From Clostridium sp. CAG:780 (lineage in GTDB: Bacteria; Bacillota; Clostridia; TANB77; CAG-508), in the NCBI GenBank assembly GCA_000434195.1, contig HF994458.1, positions 1-41,362 on the forward strand: DNA of 41,362 nt. Direction: 5' to 3'. How positions within the stretch are numbered: position 1 is the stretch's first letter; every line of letters begins with the position of its first letter. Positions 16,742 to 25,489 of this stretch are shown here, one piece after another. Made by a program: the position numbers and the translations under genes. Below the pieces are notes generated by a model, which worked only from the letters and a program-made list of their open reading frames with translations, was not told the DNA's origin and searched no databases.

Positions 16742-18202
16742 TTATTTTTTGAATTCTGGTTTATAATTCTCTCTGAATTTTATTTTTTGTTCAAATGTAT
16801 ATGCTGCATTTAATATTGTACTCTCTTGGAATTTGTTTCCTATTAACTGCATTCCTATTGGCATTCCAGCTTTATCAACTCCACATGGAACAGAAATTGC
16901 TGTTACACCTGCTATATTTATTGATACTGTACATATATCTGCTAGATACATTTCTAATGGATTATCACATTTTGCTCCTATATCAAATGCTGTATTTGGT
17001 ACTACTGGTGTTAATAATACATCATATTTAGCAAAGTTCTTATCGAATTCATTTTTTACAAATGTACGAACTTTTTGAGCTTTTTTGTAATATGCATCAT
17101 AATATCCTGATGATAACACATATGTTCCAAGTATTATTCTTCTTTTAACTTCTGGTCCAAATCCTTCACTTCTAGAATTTATAAATAATTCTTTTAAGTC
17201 TTTGTAATCCTTAGCTCTATAACCATAGCGAATTCCGTCAAATCTTCCTAAGTTCGAGCTAGCTTCTGCACAAGCAATTATATAATAAGTTGCTAACGCA
17301 TATTCAGATACATCTAGTGAACATTCTTCTACAATTGCTCCCATTTGCTTATATGTTTCTATTGCTTCTTCTAGTTTTGCTTTGACTTCTTCATTTATTC
17401 CTTCTCCAAAGAATTCCTTTGGTACTCCTATTCTTAGTCCTTTTACATCATTTTTTAAAGCTTTTAGATAATCAACTTTTTCTCTGTCAGCTGATGTTGA
17501 ATCTTTTTCATCATTTCCTGCAATTATATTAAGAAGTGCTGCACAGTCTTTAACGTCTTTAGTTATTGGTCCTATCTGGTCAAGAGATGAAGCAAACGCT
17601 ACAAGTCCATATCTTGATACTAAACCATATGTTGGCTTTAGTCCAACCACTCCGCAGAAAGATGCTGGCTCTCTTATTGAACCACCTGTATCAGATCCTA
17701 ATGCCCAAGGAACCATATTTGCTGCAACAGCAGCTGCTGAACCTCCTGATGATCCTCCTGGAACTTTATTCAAATTCCAAGGATTATGAGTAATCTTTAT
17801 TGCAGAGTTCTCTGTTGAGCTTCCCATTGCAAACTCATCTAAATTTAATTTTCCTAAGCTAATGATTTGCTCATTTTTTAATTTTTCTACAACTGTTGCG
17901 TCATATGGAGCCACAAAGTTCTCTAATATTTTAGAAGCACAAGTTGTTTTTACTCCTGTTTGGCAAAGGTTATCCTTTAATCCTATTGGAATTCCTGCGA
18001 ATTTACTCTTTCTTGGATTTGCATCTATTTCTTTTGCTTCTTGCAAAGCTGATTCACAAGTATTTGTTATAAAAGCTTGTACATCATTTTCTTTTTCATT
18101 TATTCTCTCTGAGTATGCTTTTACTATTTCTTCTGATGTCAATTCTTTTTTATCTAATTTCTCTATCAATTCACAAACTGTAAGATTTGTAATGTCTCCC
18201 AT
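16742..18202 (-). CDS. gatA: Asp-tRNA(Asn)/Glu-tRNA(Gln) amidotransferase subunit A
   Basis: GatA is the amidase subunit that releases ammonia from glutamine for GatB. The amidase signature is clear: catalytic Lys in GIPIGLKDN, the cis-Ser in PGGSSGGSAAAVAA, and the nucleophilic Ser in SDTGGSIREPASFCG. At 486 residues it is full length. It follows the nucleoside-kinase-like gene after about 20 nt, so the kinase gene is embedded in the gat operon. Confidence 0.97.
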   Translation of the reverse strand: MGDITNLTVCELIEKLDKKELTSEEIVKAYSERINEKENDVQAFITNTCESALQEAKEIDANPRKSKFAGIPIGLKDNLCQTGVKTTCASKILENFVAPYDATVVEKLKNEQIISLGKLNLDEFAMGSSTENSAIKITHNPWNLNKVPGGSSGGSAAAVAANMVPWALGSDTGGSIREPASFCGVVGLKPTYGLVSRYGLVAFASSLDQIGPITKDVKDCAALLNIIAGNDEKDSTSADREKVDYLKALKNDVKGLRIGVPKEFFGEGINEEVKAKLEEAIETYKQMGAIVEECSLDVSEYALATYYIIACAEASSNLGRFDGIRYGYRAKDYKDLKELFINSRSEGFGPEVKRRIILGTYVLSSGYYDAYYKKAQKVRTFVKNEFDKNFAKYDVLLTPVVPNTAFDIGAKCDNPLEMYLADICTVSINIAGVTAISVPCGVDKAGMPIGMQLIGNKFQESTILNAAYTFEQKIKFRENYKPEFKK

Positions 18203-18223
18203 TTTCGTCCTCCTTGTATAAAT

Positions 18224-18808
18224 TTATTTTTCTTGCCACTCTAGCATATTTTTTATCTCTTCTTTTACCACTTTTTCATCTCTACAATTATCAAGCTTGA
18301 CAACATTGATTTGTGGATATTTTTCAGCTATTTCGTCTGCCATTTTCAAATATGCATTTTGTTGATTTATACTACTCTGTTTATTAAATTTTGCATAAGC
18401 ATTTTTTGCTTTTCCCGCTCTATTTAATCTCTTCTCAAATTCGTTCTCATCACTTAAGTATAGCGTAATATAATAAATTTCGAAGTCCATATTAGCAAGT
18501 CTATTTAATAATTTTTCATATATATCGCTAAAAGTATATTCTTTAAATCCCAATCTGCAATAAATTTCTTCTGTAAAAAATGTTCTATCAAACAATAAAT
18601 TAATACTCATATTTTGTAATTTTTCGATATAATCTACTAAATCAATATACATTTTTTCTGATTTTGCTCTGCCTGTTGGTGTTGAATCTGCTGTTCCACT
18701 TAATCTATATAGATTTGTATATGGAATTGCGTGTCTTATATAATCTGTTATTGTAGTTTTTCCTGCTCCTTGAGCTCCCTCTACTATTATTATTTTAGAA
18801 TTTGCCAT
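18224..18808 (-). CDS. P-loop nucleoside/nucleotide kinase-like protein within the gat operon
   Basis: The 194-residue protein has a Walker A motif VEGAQGAGKTT (about residues 9-19), a mid-protein FDRTFFTEEIY segment resembling the DR(Y/S) catalytic motif of thymidylate and deoxynucleoside kinases, and a lid-like arginine-containing segment FEKRLNRAGKAK. This indicates a small thymidylate/deoxynucleoside kinase-type fold; the substrate cannot be read. It is inserted between gatC and gatA with about 20-nt spacings on both sides, so it is very likely co-transcribed with the amidotransferase. Confidence 0.75.
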   Translation of the reverse strand: MANSKIIIVEGAQGAGKTTITDYIRHAIPYTNLYRLSGTADSTPTGRAKSEKMYIDLVDYIEKLQNMSINLLFDRTFFTEEIYCRLGFKEYTFSDIYEKLLNRLANMDFEIYYITLYLSDENEFEKRLNRAGKAKNAYAKFNKQSSINQQNAYLKMADEIAEKYPQINVVKLDNCRDEKVVKEEIKNMLEWQEK

Positions 18809-18829
18809 ATGTTCTTCACTCCTTATATT

Positions 18830-19114
18830 TTACATTACCTTTGGTATTTTAAACATTCCTCTTTCTTGCTCTGGTGCATTTTGTAAAAGTCCATCGTGGT
18901 TTTCAAAAACTTTTACTTCGTCTTTTCTAAATACATTGCATCTTTCATTTTCTCCAATAGTTTCCTCTAATCCATCTACTGGAGCTTTATTTACTACATC
19001 TGCAAAGTTTAAAATCTCTTGTAAGTTTTCTAAATATTTATCTACTTCATTTTCTTCTAATTTAAGACTTGCAAGTTTTGCTATATGCAATAATTCTTCT
19101 TTACTAACTTTCAT
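18830..19114 (-). CDS. gatC: Asp-tRNA(Asn)/Glu-tRNA(Gln) amidotransferase subunit C
   Basis: GatC is a small subunit that wraps GatA and GatB and stabilises the complex. The 94-residue protein begins MKVSKEELLHIAKLASLKLEENE and ends near RGMFKIPKVM, as usual for the family. It heads the gat operon. Two candidate promoters precede it: TTGAAA-17-TATAAT at about 19177-19205 and TTGTTT-17-TATAAT close to 19150. No T-box leader is visible. Confidence 0.95.
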   Translation of the reverse strand: MKVSKEELLHIAKLASLKLEENEVDKYLENLQEILNFADVVNKAPVDGLEETIGENERCNVFRKDEVKVFENHDGLLQNAPEQERGMFKIPKVM

Positions 19115-19220
19115 TTCTCTCAGTCCTTTCGCTCTTAAAGTCTATACTATTATATAATTTTTTTGTCAGATAAACAAGCGATTATAGGCAATTTCTCAAT
19201 ATTTTTCAATTTTTTTGCAT

Positions 19221-19259
19221 AAAAAAATGACCGTCTTAATGTAACTAACATTAAAACGG
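19221..19259 (-). terminator. Intrinsic terminator of the candidate small RNA
   Basis: The 12-bp stem CCGTTTTAATGT / ACATTAAGACGG (one G-T pair) with a 5-nt loop is followed by TCATTTTTTT on the minus strand. Confidence 0.8.
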
Positions 19260-19334
19260 CGAAGTTTAAAAAAATTTATAAAAAACATTATACAAGAATT
19301 GGTTCTTTTCCAACTTTTTTATCTTGTACGAACC
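19222..19334 (-). ncRNA. Candidate small RNA or leader RNA upstream of gatC
   Basis: A strong promoter (19336-19365) would start a minus-strand transcript near 19329-19334 that meets a strong intrinsic terminator at 19221-19259, giving about 105-115 nt. No ORF with a ribosome binding site is visible. Inverted pairs TACAAGA/TCTTGTA (19291-19297 with 19322-19328) and GGTTC/GAACC (19301-19305 with 19330-19334) interleave and could form an H-type pseudoknot if the transcript includes 19330-19334. It resembles no class I know. It could instead be an attenuated leader for gatC. Confidence 0.45.
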
Positions 19335-19335
19335 T

Positions 19336-19365
19336 ATTATAAAACAATTAGTTATAAGTTGTCAA
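19336..19365 (-). promoter_or_regulatory. Strong sigma-A promoter of the candidate small RNA
   Basis: Minus-strand consensus TTGACA (19365-19360) and TATAAT (19341-19336) have 18-nt spacing. Confidence 0.75.
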
Positions 19366-19383
19366 GTGTTTTTTATTTTTTTT

Positions 19384-19411
19384 GCATATTTTTGGTAAGT
19401 TTGGAAACACT
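19384..19411 (+). promoter_or_regulatory. Possible forespore (sigma-F/G type) promoter of the BofC-like gene
   Basis: GCATA (19384-19388) is followed after 14 nt by GGAAACACT (19403-19411), close to the sigma-F pattern GYATA-N(15-16)-GGNNANANT. The spacing is one or two bases short, and the start site would lie near the ribosome binding site. Confidence 0.3.
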
Positions 19412-19431
19412 ATACTTGAAAGGATTATATT

Positions 19432-20004
19432 ATGAAAAAAAGTACTTATTTAATTATTATTGTTGTTAGCCTTGTCGCTATAATTATAGGTTTTTCTATT
19501 TTAGTTTTTAATATTTCTAGAATCGATAAAAAAACTGAATCATCAAATAGAAAACTTCCCGAAAATGTAATTAACCACAATGCAGTATCTACTAGTTCTT
19601 CCGAAATCAAAGTTTCTCCAAATGCTACTATTACTAAGGTTTGTTCTTATAAGAAATGCGGTCATACTGTAACTGTCAGTGAGACCATTCCTAACAGTTT
19701 TGTAAATCTTACCGAAGACGATTTCAAAAAGCTATACTCTGAGTGGATTGTGTCCGACTTTTCTCCTTCTTCAATCAGAATTTCAAGGACCTTTGACGGG
19801 AATTGTGATGAACATTTTTTAGTAAGAGACCTCAATGGCTATATTGCAATTTACCATATCAAAGATGATGACAATTTCGAGTTAATCGAAACTACTGGAA
19901 TTGCAACAAAATATCTGTCACAAATTGATATGAATGAACTAGAAAATGGAGTTACTCTATATGGGAAAGAGAAATTAAATGCTTATATTGAAGATTTTGA
20001 ATAG
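19432..20004 (+). CDS. BofC C-terminal-domain-like exported protein
   Basis: The 190-residue protein has an N-terminal membrane anchor (about residues 5-27) and an extracytoplasmic part. Its C-terminal third (LNGYIAIYHIKDDDNFELIETTG..., then TKYLSQIDMNELENGVTLYGKEKLNAYIEDFE) fits the BofC C-terminal pattern of a strand, a TxI segment, an L..GI/V turn and a terminal (L/I)EDF. In Bacillus, BofC is a forespore protein that restrains the SpoIVB signalling protease. A preceding CSYKKCGH could bind metal or form a disulfide. It has its own GAAAGGA site and a terminator shared with pgsA. The role in this organism is inferred. Confidence 0.7.
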   Translation: MKKSTYLIIIVVSLVAIIIGFSILVFNISRIDKKTESSNRKLPENVINHNAVSTSSSEIKVSPNATITKVCSYKKCGHTVTVSETIPNSFVNLTEDDFKKLYSEWIVSDFSPSSIRISRTFDGNCDEHFLVRDLNGYIAIYHIKDDDNFELIETTGIATKYLSQIDMNELENGVTLYGKEKLNAYIEDFE

Positions 20005-20007
20005 ATT

Positions 20008-20040
20008 AAAGGCTCTGGTATAACCAAGAGCCTTTGTTTT
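20008..20040. terminator. Bidirectional terminator between the BofC-like gene and pgsA
   Basis: AAAGGCTCTGG / CCAAGAGCCTTT form a stem with one bulge and a TATAA loop, followed by TGTTTTATTTT on the plus strand. Confidence 0.8.
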
Positions 20041-20611
20041 ATTTTGTTATTATTTCTCTATCTGCTGTTTTTAGTTCTTCTTTGTTTACATATCCTTTTT
20101 TGTAAAATTCTCTAAAATACATGACTAGAGCAAATATTGTTAATATTAACGCTATGTAATATATGTATATATCTATGTGGTATTTAAAGTCAAAGTAATT
20201 GATTGCAAGTGAAGATACTATTGCTATGTAAAACACTACTGTTGCTAGCTTTCCATACCATCTACTAGACACAACAAGCTTTTTTCCATAAAGAAACGAG
20301 GCACCTGCTACCATTACTGTTTCTTTAATGAACACAATTATTAATATCCAATATGGAATAATATTAATATATGATAGTGCTATGAGAGTTGCGATTTGTG
20401 TCATTTTGTCCGCCAGTGGATCAATTAATTTTCCGAATTTTGTAATACAGTTAAATTTTCTAGCTATAAATCCATCTAGTACATCTGTTATTCCTGATAT
20501 TGTTAGAAAAATAAATGCTGCTATAAAATTTTTATCTACTATTGCTCCAAATATAAATGGTATAAAAACGAATCTGCATGTTGTTAATATGTTTGGTATA
20601 TGTTTAACCAT
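20039..20611 (-). CDS. pgsA: CDP-diacylglycerol-glycerol-3-phosphate 3-phosphatidyltransferase
   Basis: PgsA makes phosphatidylglycerolphosphate, the committed step to phosphatidylglycerol, in the membrane. The 190-residue protein opens with MVKHIPNILTTCRFVFIPF, as the family does. It carries the CDP-alcohol phosphotransferase signature DG(x)2AR(x)8G(x)3D(x)3D as DGFIAR...GKLIDPLAD. Several hydrophobic segments follow. It lies about 14 nt downstream of the ClpE-like gene, so the two may be co-transcribed. Confidence 0.93.
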   Translation of the reverse strand: MVKHIPNILTTCRFVFIPFIFGAIVDKNFIAAFIFLTISGITDVLDGFIARKFNCITKFGKLIDPLADKMTQIATLIALSYINIIPYWILIIVFIKETVMVAGASFLYGKKLVVSSRWYGKLATVVFYIAIVSSLAINYFDFKYHIDIYIYYIALILTIFALVMYFREFYKKGYVNKEELKTADREIITK

Positions 20612-20624
20612 ATTTTTCCCTCCG

Positions 20625-22958
20625 TTATTGGATATTGAATTCTAATTTTTCTTGTTTATAATCTATTAACACTTTTTGTCCATTGTTTAATTCAGATTTT
20701 AGTATCATGTCTGATAATTCATCTTCTATATATCTTTGTATTGCTCTTCTTAAAGGTCTTGCACCATATTTTAGGTCTGTTCCTTTTTCTAGCAAATAAT
20801 TCTTTGCTTCATCAGTCACTATCAATCCGATATTTCTGTCATTTAAAACTTTTTGCGTGTCTGCTATCATTAAATCAACTATTTGCAATAATTGTTCCTT
20901 TGTTAAAGGGTCAAATGCTACAATTTCGTCAACTCTATTTAGGAATTCTGGTCTAAATAGGTCTTTTAGTGCGTCCAGCATTTTATTTTTAGATGTCTCC
21001 GCTGTTCCTCCAAATCCAATTGAGTTTGTATTTAGATTTGAACCTGCATTTGATGTCATAATTATTATTGTGTTTTCAAAGCTTACAGTATTACCTTGCG
21101 CATCAGTTAGTCTTCCATCATCTAATACTTGTAACAGAATATTGAATACATCATGATGAGCCTTTTCGATTTCGTCAAGTAATATTATTGAATATGGATT
21201 TCTTTTTACCCTCTCAGTAAGTTGTCCTGCATCATCATATCCCACATATCCTGGAGGTGCACCTATAAGCTTAGCTGTTGAGTTGCTCTCCATGTATTCT
21301 GACATATCAAATCTTATAATTGATTTTTCGTTTCCAAACATTTCGTAAGATAAAGCTTTGGCAAGTTCTGTTTTACCAACACCAGTTGGACCAACGAATA
21401 TAAATGAAGGTGGTCTTTTAGTACTTTTTAAACCTGCTCTATTTCTTCTTATTGCTCTTGAAACTGCTTCTACCGCTTCGTTTTGTCCAATTATTCTTTT
21501 ATGAAGGTTTTCCTCCAAGTTTAGGAGTTTTTTTGTTTCTTCCTCTGTAATCTTATTAACTGGAATTTTGGTCCAGCTTTCAATCACATTTGCAATATCT
21601 TGAACCGTTAACTCTTTTGGTTGCATACGAGCTTTAATGGTGTCTATTTGGTTTAATAACGCACACTCTTGAGTTTTAAGTTCTGCCGCTTTTTGATAAT
21701 CTTCAGTAGAATCAGCTTGTGCAGCCTCTTCTTTTTGTTCTTGTATTTCTCTTAACTTGTTATTTAACAACTCTAAATCGTATAAGTCTTTGTCATTAAG
21801 ATTTATTTTTGAACAAGCTTCATCCAATATGTCAATAGCCTTATCTGGCAAAAATCTATCATGAATGTATTGTTCTGACATCATAACAGTTTTTCTAACT
21901 ATTTCCGAAGAAATTTTAACATGATGATAATCTTCGTAATATTTTTTGATTCCATCTAGTATTTTTATTGTGTCTTCTGCATTAGGTTCTTCTACTATAA
22001 TTGGCTGGAATCTTCTTTCTAGTGCTGTATCTTTTTCAATATATTTTCTGTATTCTTTTAACGTGGTCGTTCCAATTAATTGAATCTCTCCATTAGCAAG
22101 TGATGGTTTTAATATATTAGCGGCATTCATAGAATGTTCTGCATCTCCTGCCCCTATTATGTTATGAATTTCATCTATTACAAGAATTATATTTCCAGCT
22201 TCTTTACATTCGCTTATTATAGCCTTCATTCTAGCTTCAAACTGTCCTCTAAATTGTGTTCCCGCTATGATTGCAGTCATGTCTAGAAGATATACTTCTT
22301 TGTTCAATAATTTAGCTGGCACTTCGCCATTTGCTATTTTAATTGCCAATCCCTGTGCTATTGCAGTTTTTCCAACACCAGGCTCACCAATTAAACAAGG
22401 ATTGTTCTTTAATCTTCTATTTAATATTTGAATCATTCTTTCTATTTCCTTGTCTCTGCCAATCACTTTGTCTATTTGATTATTTTTTGCCTTTATTGTT
22501 AGATTAGTTCCATATGTTTCTAATGTTCTTCTTTTTTTATTTGTTTTTGTCTTTTCTTTTACTTTTTGTCTTCCTCCAGAAAATTCATTATTTGCATCTT
22601 GCCCCTGTTGATTTGCTCCAAATAAGCCTGAAAATATTGAGCCTAGAGGAATTCCTTTAGGTTTTTCCTCATCATCATTATTTTCCTCATTCATCATTTC
22701 GGTTAATTGTTCCTCGTCTATTCCTTCCATATTAATAGCTAAGTTTGCAAACAGGTTATCTATTCCCTGAGTTAAATTCTGGATATCTTTTTCTGATAAA
22801 TTAGCCTGCTTTGCTAATGAATCTATCGGGTTTAGTCCCTTCTCTTTTGCGCAATTATAGCAAAGACCTTCTATCTCAACTTTGTTGTCCTGTCCTTGTT
22901 TATTTATAAAAATTACTGCCGTATTCTTTTTGCATACTGAGCATAACATATAATTCAT
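20625..22958 (-). CDS. ClpE-like AAA+ unfoldase with N-terminal zinc finger
   Basis: This is a second Hsp100 ATPase of about 777 residues. In place of Clp_N repeats it has a zinc module MLCSVC...CYNC like that of ClpE and McsA. Two AAA+ modules follow: GEPGVGKT with LVIDEIH, and GPTGVGKT with LLDEIEK. Between them is a UVR-like coiled coil (EDYQKAAELK). NSIGFGG provides the IGF loop for ClpP. AGGAGA (22966-22961) sits only 3 nt from the ATG at 22958 but 12 nt from the ATG at 22949, which begins MLCSVC as McsA does; the start is uncertain. The promoter region (22978-23015) shows no clear CtsR heptad pair. Confidence 0.9.
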   Translation of the reverse strand: MNYMLCSVCKKNTAVIFINKQGQDNKVEIEGLCYNCAKEKGLNPIDSLAKQANLSEKDIQNLTQGIDNLFANLAINMEGIDEEQLTEMMNEENNDDEEKPKGIPLGSIFSGLFGANQQGQDANNEFSGGRQKVKEKTKTNKKRRTLETYGTNLTIKAKNNQIDKVIGRDKEIERMIQILNRRLKNNPCLIGEPGVGKTAIAQGLAIKIANGEVPAKLLNKEVYLLDMTAIIAGTQFRGQFEARMKAIISECKEAGNIILVIDEIHNIIGAGDAEHSMNAANILKPSLANGEIQLIGTTTLKEYRKYIEKDTALERRFQPIIVEEPNAEDTIKILDGIKKYYEDYHHVKISSEIVRKTVMMSEQYIHDRFLPDKAIDILDEACSKINLNDKDLYDLELLNNKLREIQEQKEEAAQADSTEDYQKAAELKTQECALLNQIDTIKARMQPKELTVQDIANVIESWTKIPVNKITEEETKKLLNLEENLHKRIIGQNEAVEAVSRAIRRNRAGLKSTKRPPSFIFVGPTGVGKTELAKALSYEMFGNEKSIIRFDMSEYMESNSTAKLIGAPPGYVGYDDAGQLTERVKRNPYSIILLDEIEKAHHDVFNILLQVLDDGRLTDAQGNTVSFENTIIIMTSNAGSNLNTNSIGFGGTAETSKNKMLDALKDLFRPEFLNRVDEIVAFDPLTKEQLLQIVDLMIADTQKVLNDRNIGLIVTDEAKNYLLEKGTDLKYGARPLRRAIQRYIEDELSDMILKSELNNGQKVLIDYKQEKLEFNIQ

Positions 22959-22984
22959 TATCTCCTATCTGTGTATAATCTTAC

Positions 22985-23013
22985 ATATTATATAATACAA
23001 TAAAATGTTCAAA
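22985..23013 (-). promoter_or_regulatory. Probable promoter of the ClpE-like gene
   Basis: Minus-strand TTGACT, 17 nt, TATTAT lies about 30-55 nt upstream of the start codon. The end positions are estimated to within a few bases. Confidence 0.5.
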
Positions 23014-23071
23014 TAGTCAAATAATTTAATATATCCTTGGACTAATTTTGCAAAACTTCTTGACAATAATT

Positions 23072-25447
23072 TCAATCTTTCATTACTTGTATTTTATAGT
23101 TTCCTTTTTTATCTACTGTAACAGTTATCTCTCCATTTAAATCCGTTCTATATATTTTAGCATTTATCTCTTTTAGTCTTTGTAAAACACCTTCATTTGG
23201 ATGTCCAAATGTATTCCTTTGTCCCACTCCAATTAGGGCAGTTTCTGGCATTGCAAGTTTCAAGAACTCTTCTATACTGGATGTTTTTGATCCATGATGT
23301 GCAACCTTTAATATGTCAACTTTCAGTTTTTTACCATATTCTTTGACTAGCTCTTTCTCTGCATCTTTTTCAATATCTCCTGTAAATAGCATTGTAAATT
23401 TCTTTCCATTTTTAGGTTTGTAGTACATCTTTGCTACTATCGCATTTGCATTGAGGCCTCCCTTACCATCATCTAGCATTTTGTCAGATGGATGTAGTAT
23501 TTCGAAATACAAACTTTTATCAATTTCTACCTTTCCACCTCTTTTCACTTTAATTACATTGATTTTTTTCCTACTGCATATGTCCATTATTTTTTCAAAT
23601 TCTTTGCAAATACTTGCTTGTTTTCCGATGATTATATTTTTAACTTTTATTGTTTGCAATACCTGTTCTAGTCCTTGACAATGGTCGCTATCAAAGTGCG
23701 ATACAATGATATAATCAATCTTTTTAACTCTCCTGTCTAAAATATACGGTAATAATATTTTTTTGCCCACATCATATTTTTCCGGCTCTCTGCTTCCACC
23801 ACCATCTATCAATATTTTAGTTCCTTTTGGAGTACATATATATGTACTATCTCCTTGTCCCACATCTACAAAGTATATTTTCAAGTCTCCTTTCCAATTT
23901 ATATCCGCAGTAAAATTTAGAATTAACGTTACGCTTATAACAATTGGTATGATCTTTTTTATAATAATTTGTTTTTTGTTTTTCATAAATACTATTAACA
24001 GCGCAATTATGATATAAATTGCTGCAATAGTTATATTTCTTGGTGTTACAACAGTTATGTTTGCCATTGGGAGCTTTGCAATTACAGCCGTTGCTTTTGT
24101 AATAAACTTCAATGGTAATTGCCAAATCCAGCCTAAAATTTGTGCCACTGGCATAGATATTAAAGAAACACTCAGCACAATAAATCCCAGCATAATTGAC
24201 ACTCCTAATATTGGGCCTAGTAGCAAATTCGCTAATAATAAATTCAGAGATATCATATTAAAATAATACAGTATTATTGGAAATATCAGTAATGTTGCAC
24301 TTAATGTTACATACGTATTCTCAATTAAATACACTTTTATCTTTGATAATTCAGTATGTTTCCTTTCAAATTCCACTAGGTATTTATTTAGTAGCACAAT
24401 ACCAGCGGTTCCTAAATATGAGAGTTGCAACCCCATATTAAAAATCGTAAACGGATTATCTATTATTGTACACAACAGAGCAAACGCCATTGTCTCAAAA
24501 CTATCTGACTTTCTATATATCAGCACAGCTACAATCGAAAGTATTGTGCTTATTCCAGCTCTAATCACGGATAGACTCATCCCAGTAAGCAACATGAATA
24601 TGATTATTGCAATTATATTTATTACATATTTTTTTCTTTTTCCAATAATCCTATCATTCAACAGCAAATTTAATCCCAAAATCAAATAAGACAAATGAGC
24701 ACCAGACACGGCCAACATATGTGATAGACTACAATTTTTAAAATCTTCTTTTATATCGTCTTCTATTTCGGAACTATCGCCTAACAATATTCCGGTTGCA
24801 AGTCCTGCCTCATCTTTGTCTAGTATATCAAACACATTATTTTTTAATTTATCTCTAACTCTATAAATTAGCATACTTATTGGGTTTATATTATTATCTT
24901 TAATTATTTTTAACTCATCTTCACAGTTTAAAATTCCATAGATTTTTTTATTTTTCAGATACTCTTGATAATTACTTCCTTTGTAATTTCTTCTTCCCTC
25001 TGTTTTATCATAGAATCCAATTATTTTTATCTGCTGTCCATACTTCAATTTTGTTTTTCGTGACTTCTTAACATATAATAAAAACTTTTTGTTTTTGTAT
25101 ATGTCTTTTGTATCGCCTTCCATTTTATTTATTTTAACAGTTGTAGTATATCTGTATTCTGTTTCTTCTATATCTCCACATACAGTAGCAACTGCCGTTA
25201 TTTTTTCATTATCAAACTTCTCATAACACTTTTCATATTCGTTGTTAATCTGTATCGTCCTAATAGCCGAAATCATAACTACAACAATTACTATAATAGT
25301 TTTTTTAATTTTTCTATTTCTTTTTGCTGTAACTAAACATATTATTAGAACGCCTAACATAATAAAAGGTATACTTTTTTTGAAGTATACCCCTATTATT
25401 ATTCCCAAAACATATGATATAGCAATAATTAAAAGTGGTCTTTTCAT
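23072..25447 (-). CDS. comEC: ComEC/Rec2 family competence protein
   Basis: ComEC forms the membrane channel that brings single-stranded DNA into the cytoplasm during natural transformation. The 791-residue protein has two N-terminal membrane segments, a DUF4131/OB-fold region, the central Competence domain with many membrane helices (including LSHMLAVSGAHLSYL), and a C-terminal metallo-beta-lactamase domain with SHFDSDHCQGLE, LFTGDIEKDAE and LKVAHHGSKTS. All expected domains are present and the length is typical. It begins 42 nt downstream of the NlpC/P60 gene. No other late competence genes lie nearby. Confidence 0.94.
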   Translation of the reverse strand: MKRPLLIIAISYVLGIIIGVYFKKSIPFIMLGVLIICLVTAKRNRKIKKTIIVIVVVMISAIRTIQINNEYEKCYEKFDNEKITAVATVCGDIEETEYRYTTTVKINKMEGDTKDIYKNKKFLLYVKKSRKTKLKYGQQIKIIGFYDKTEGRRNYKGSNYQEYLKNKKIYGILNCEDELKIIKDNNINPISMLIYRVRDKLKNNVFDILDKDEAGLATGILLGDSSEIEDDIKEDFKNCSLSHMLAVSGAHLSYLILGLNLLLNDRIIGKRKKYVINIIAIIIFMLLTGMSLSVIRAGISTILSIVAVLIYRKSDSFETMAFALLCTIIDNPFTIFNMGLQLSYLGTAGIVLLNKYLVEFERKHTELSKIKVYLIENTYVTLSATLLIFPIILYYFNMISLNLLLANLLLGPILGVSIMLGFIVLSVSLISMPVAQILGWIWQLPLKFITKATAVIAKLPMANITVVTPRNITIAAIYIIIALLIVFMKNKKQIIIKKIIPIVISVTLILNFTADINWKGDLKIYFVDVGQGDSTYICTPKGTKILIDGGGSREPEKYDVGKKILLPYILDRRVKKIDYIIVSHFDSDHCQGLEQVLQTIKVKNIIIGKQASICKEFEKIMDICSRKKINVIKVKRGGKVEIDKSLYFEILHPSDKMLDDGKGGLNANAIVAKMYYKPKNGKKFTMLFTGDIEKDAEKELVKEYGKKLKVDILKVAHHGSKTSSIEEFLKLAMPETALIGVGQRNTFGHPNEGVLQRLKEINAKIYRTDLNGEITVTVDKKGNYKIQVMKD

Positions 25448-25489
25448 TTTTTCTCCTTTTAAATTGCCATATATTTAGCTTAAAACAAA

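Noticed and set aside
19115..19431. T-box riboswitch controlling gatCAB
   Set aside because: The conserved T-box antiterminator sequence and specifier stem are not present.
22985..23030. GTTCAAATAGTCAAA upstream of the ClpE-like gene as a CtsR operator
   Set aside because: The first heptad is degenerate and the spacing is one base instead of three.
23847..24125. Open frame of 92 codons overlapping comEC
   Set aside because: It is an out-of-frame shadow on the same strand as comEC, with no ribosome binding site and asparagine/tyrosine/lysine-rich composition of AT-rich off-frame sequence.
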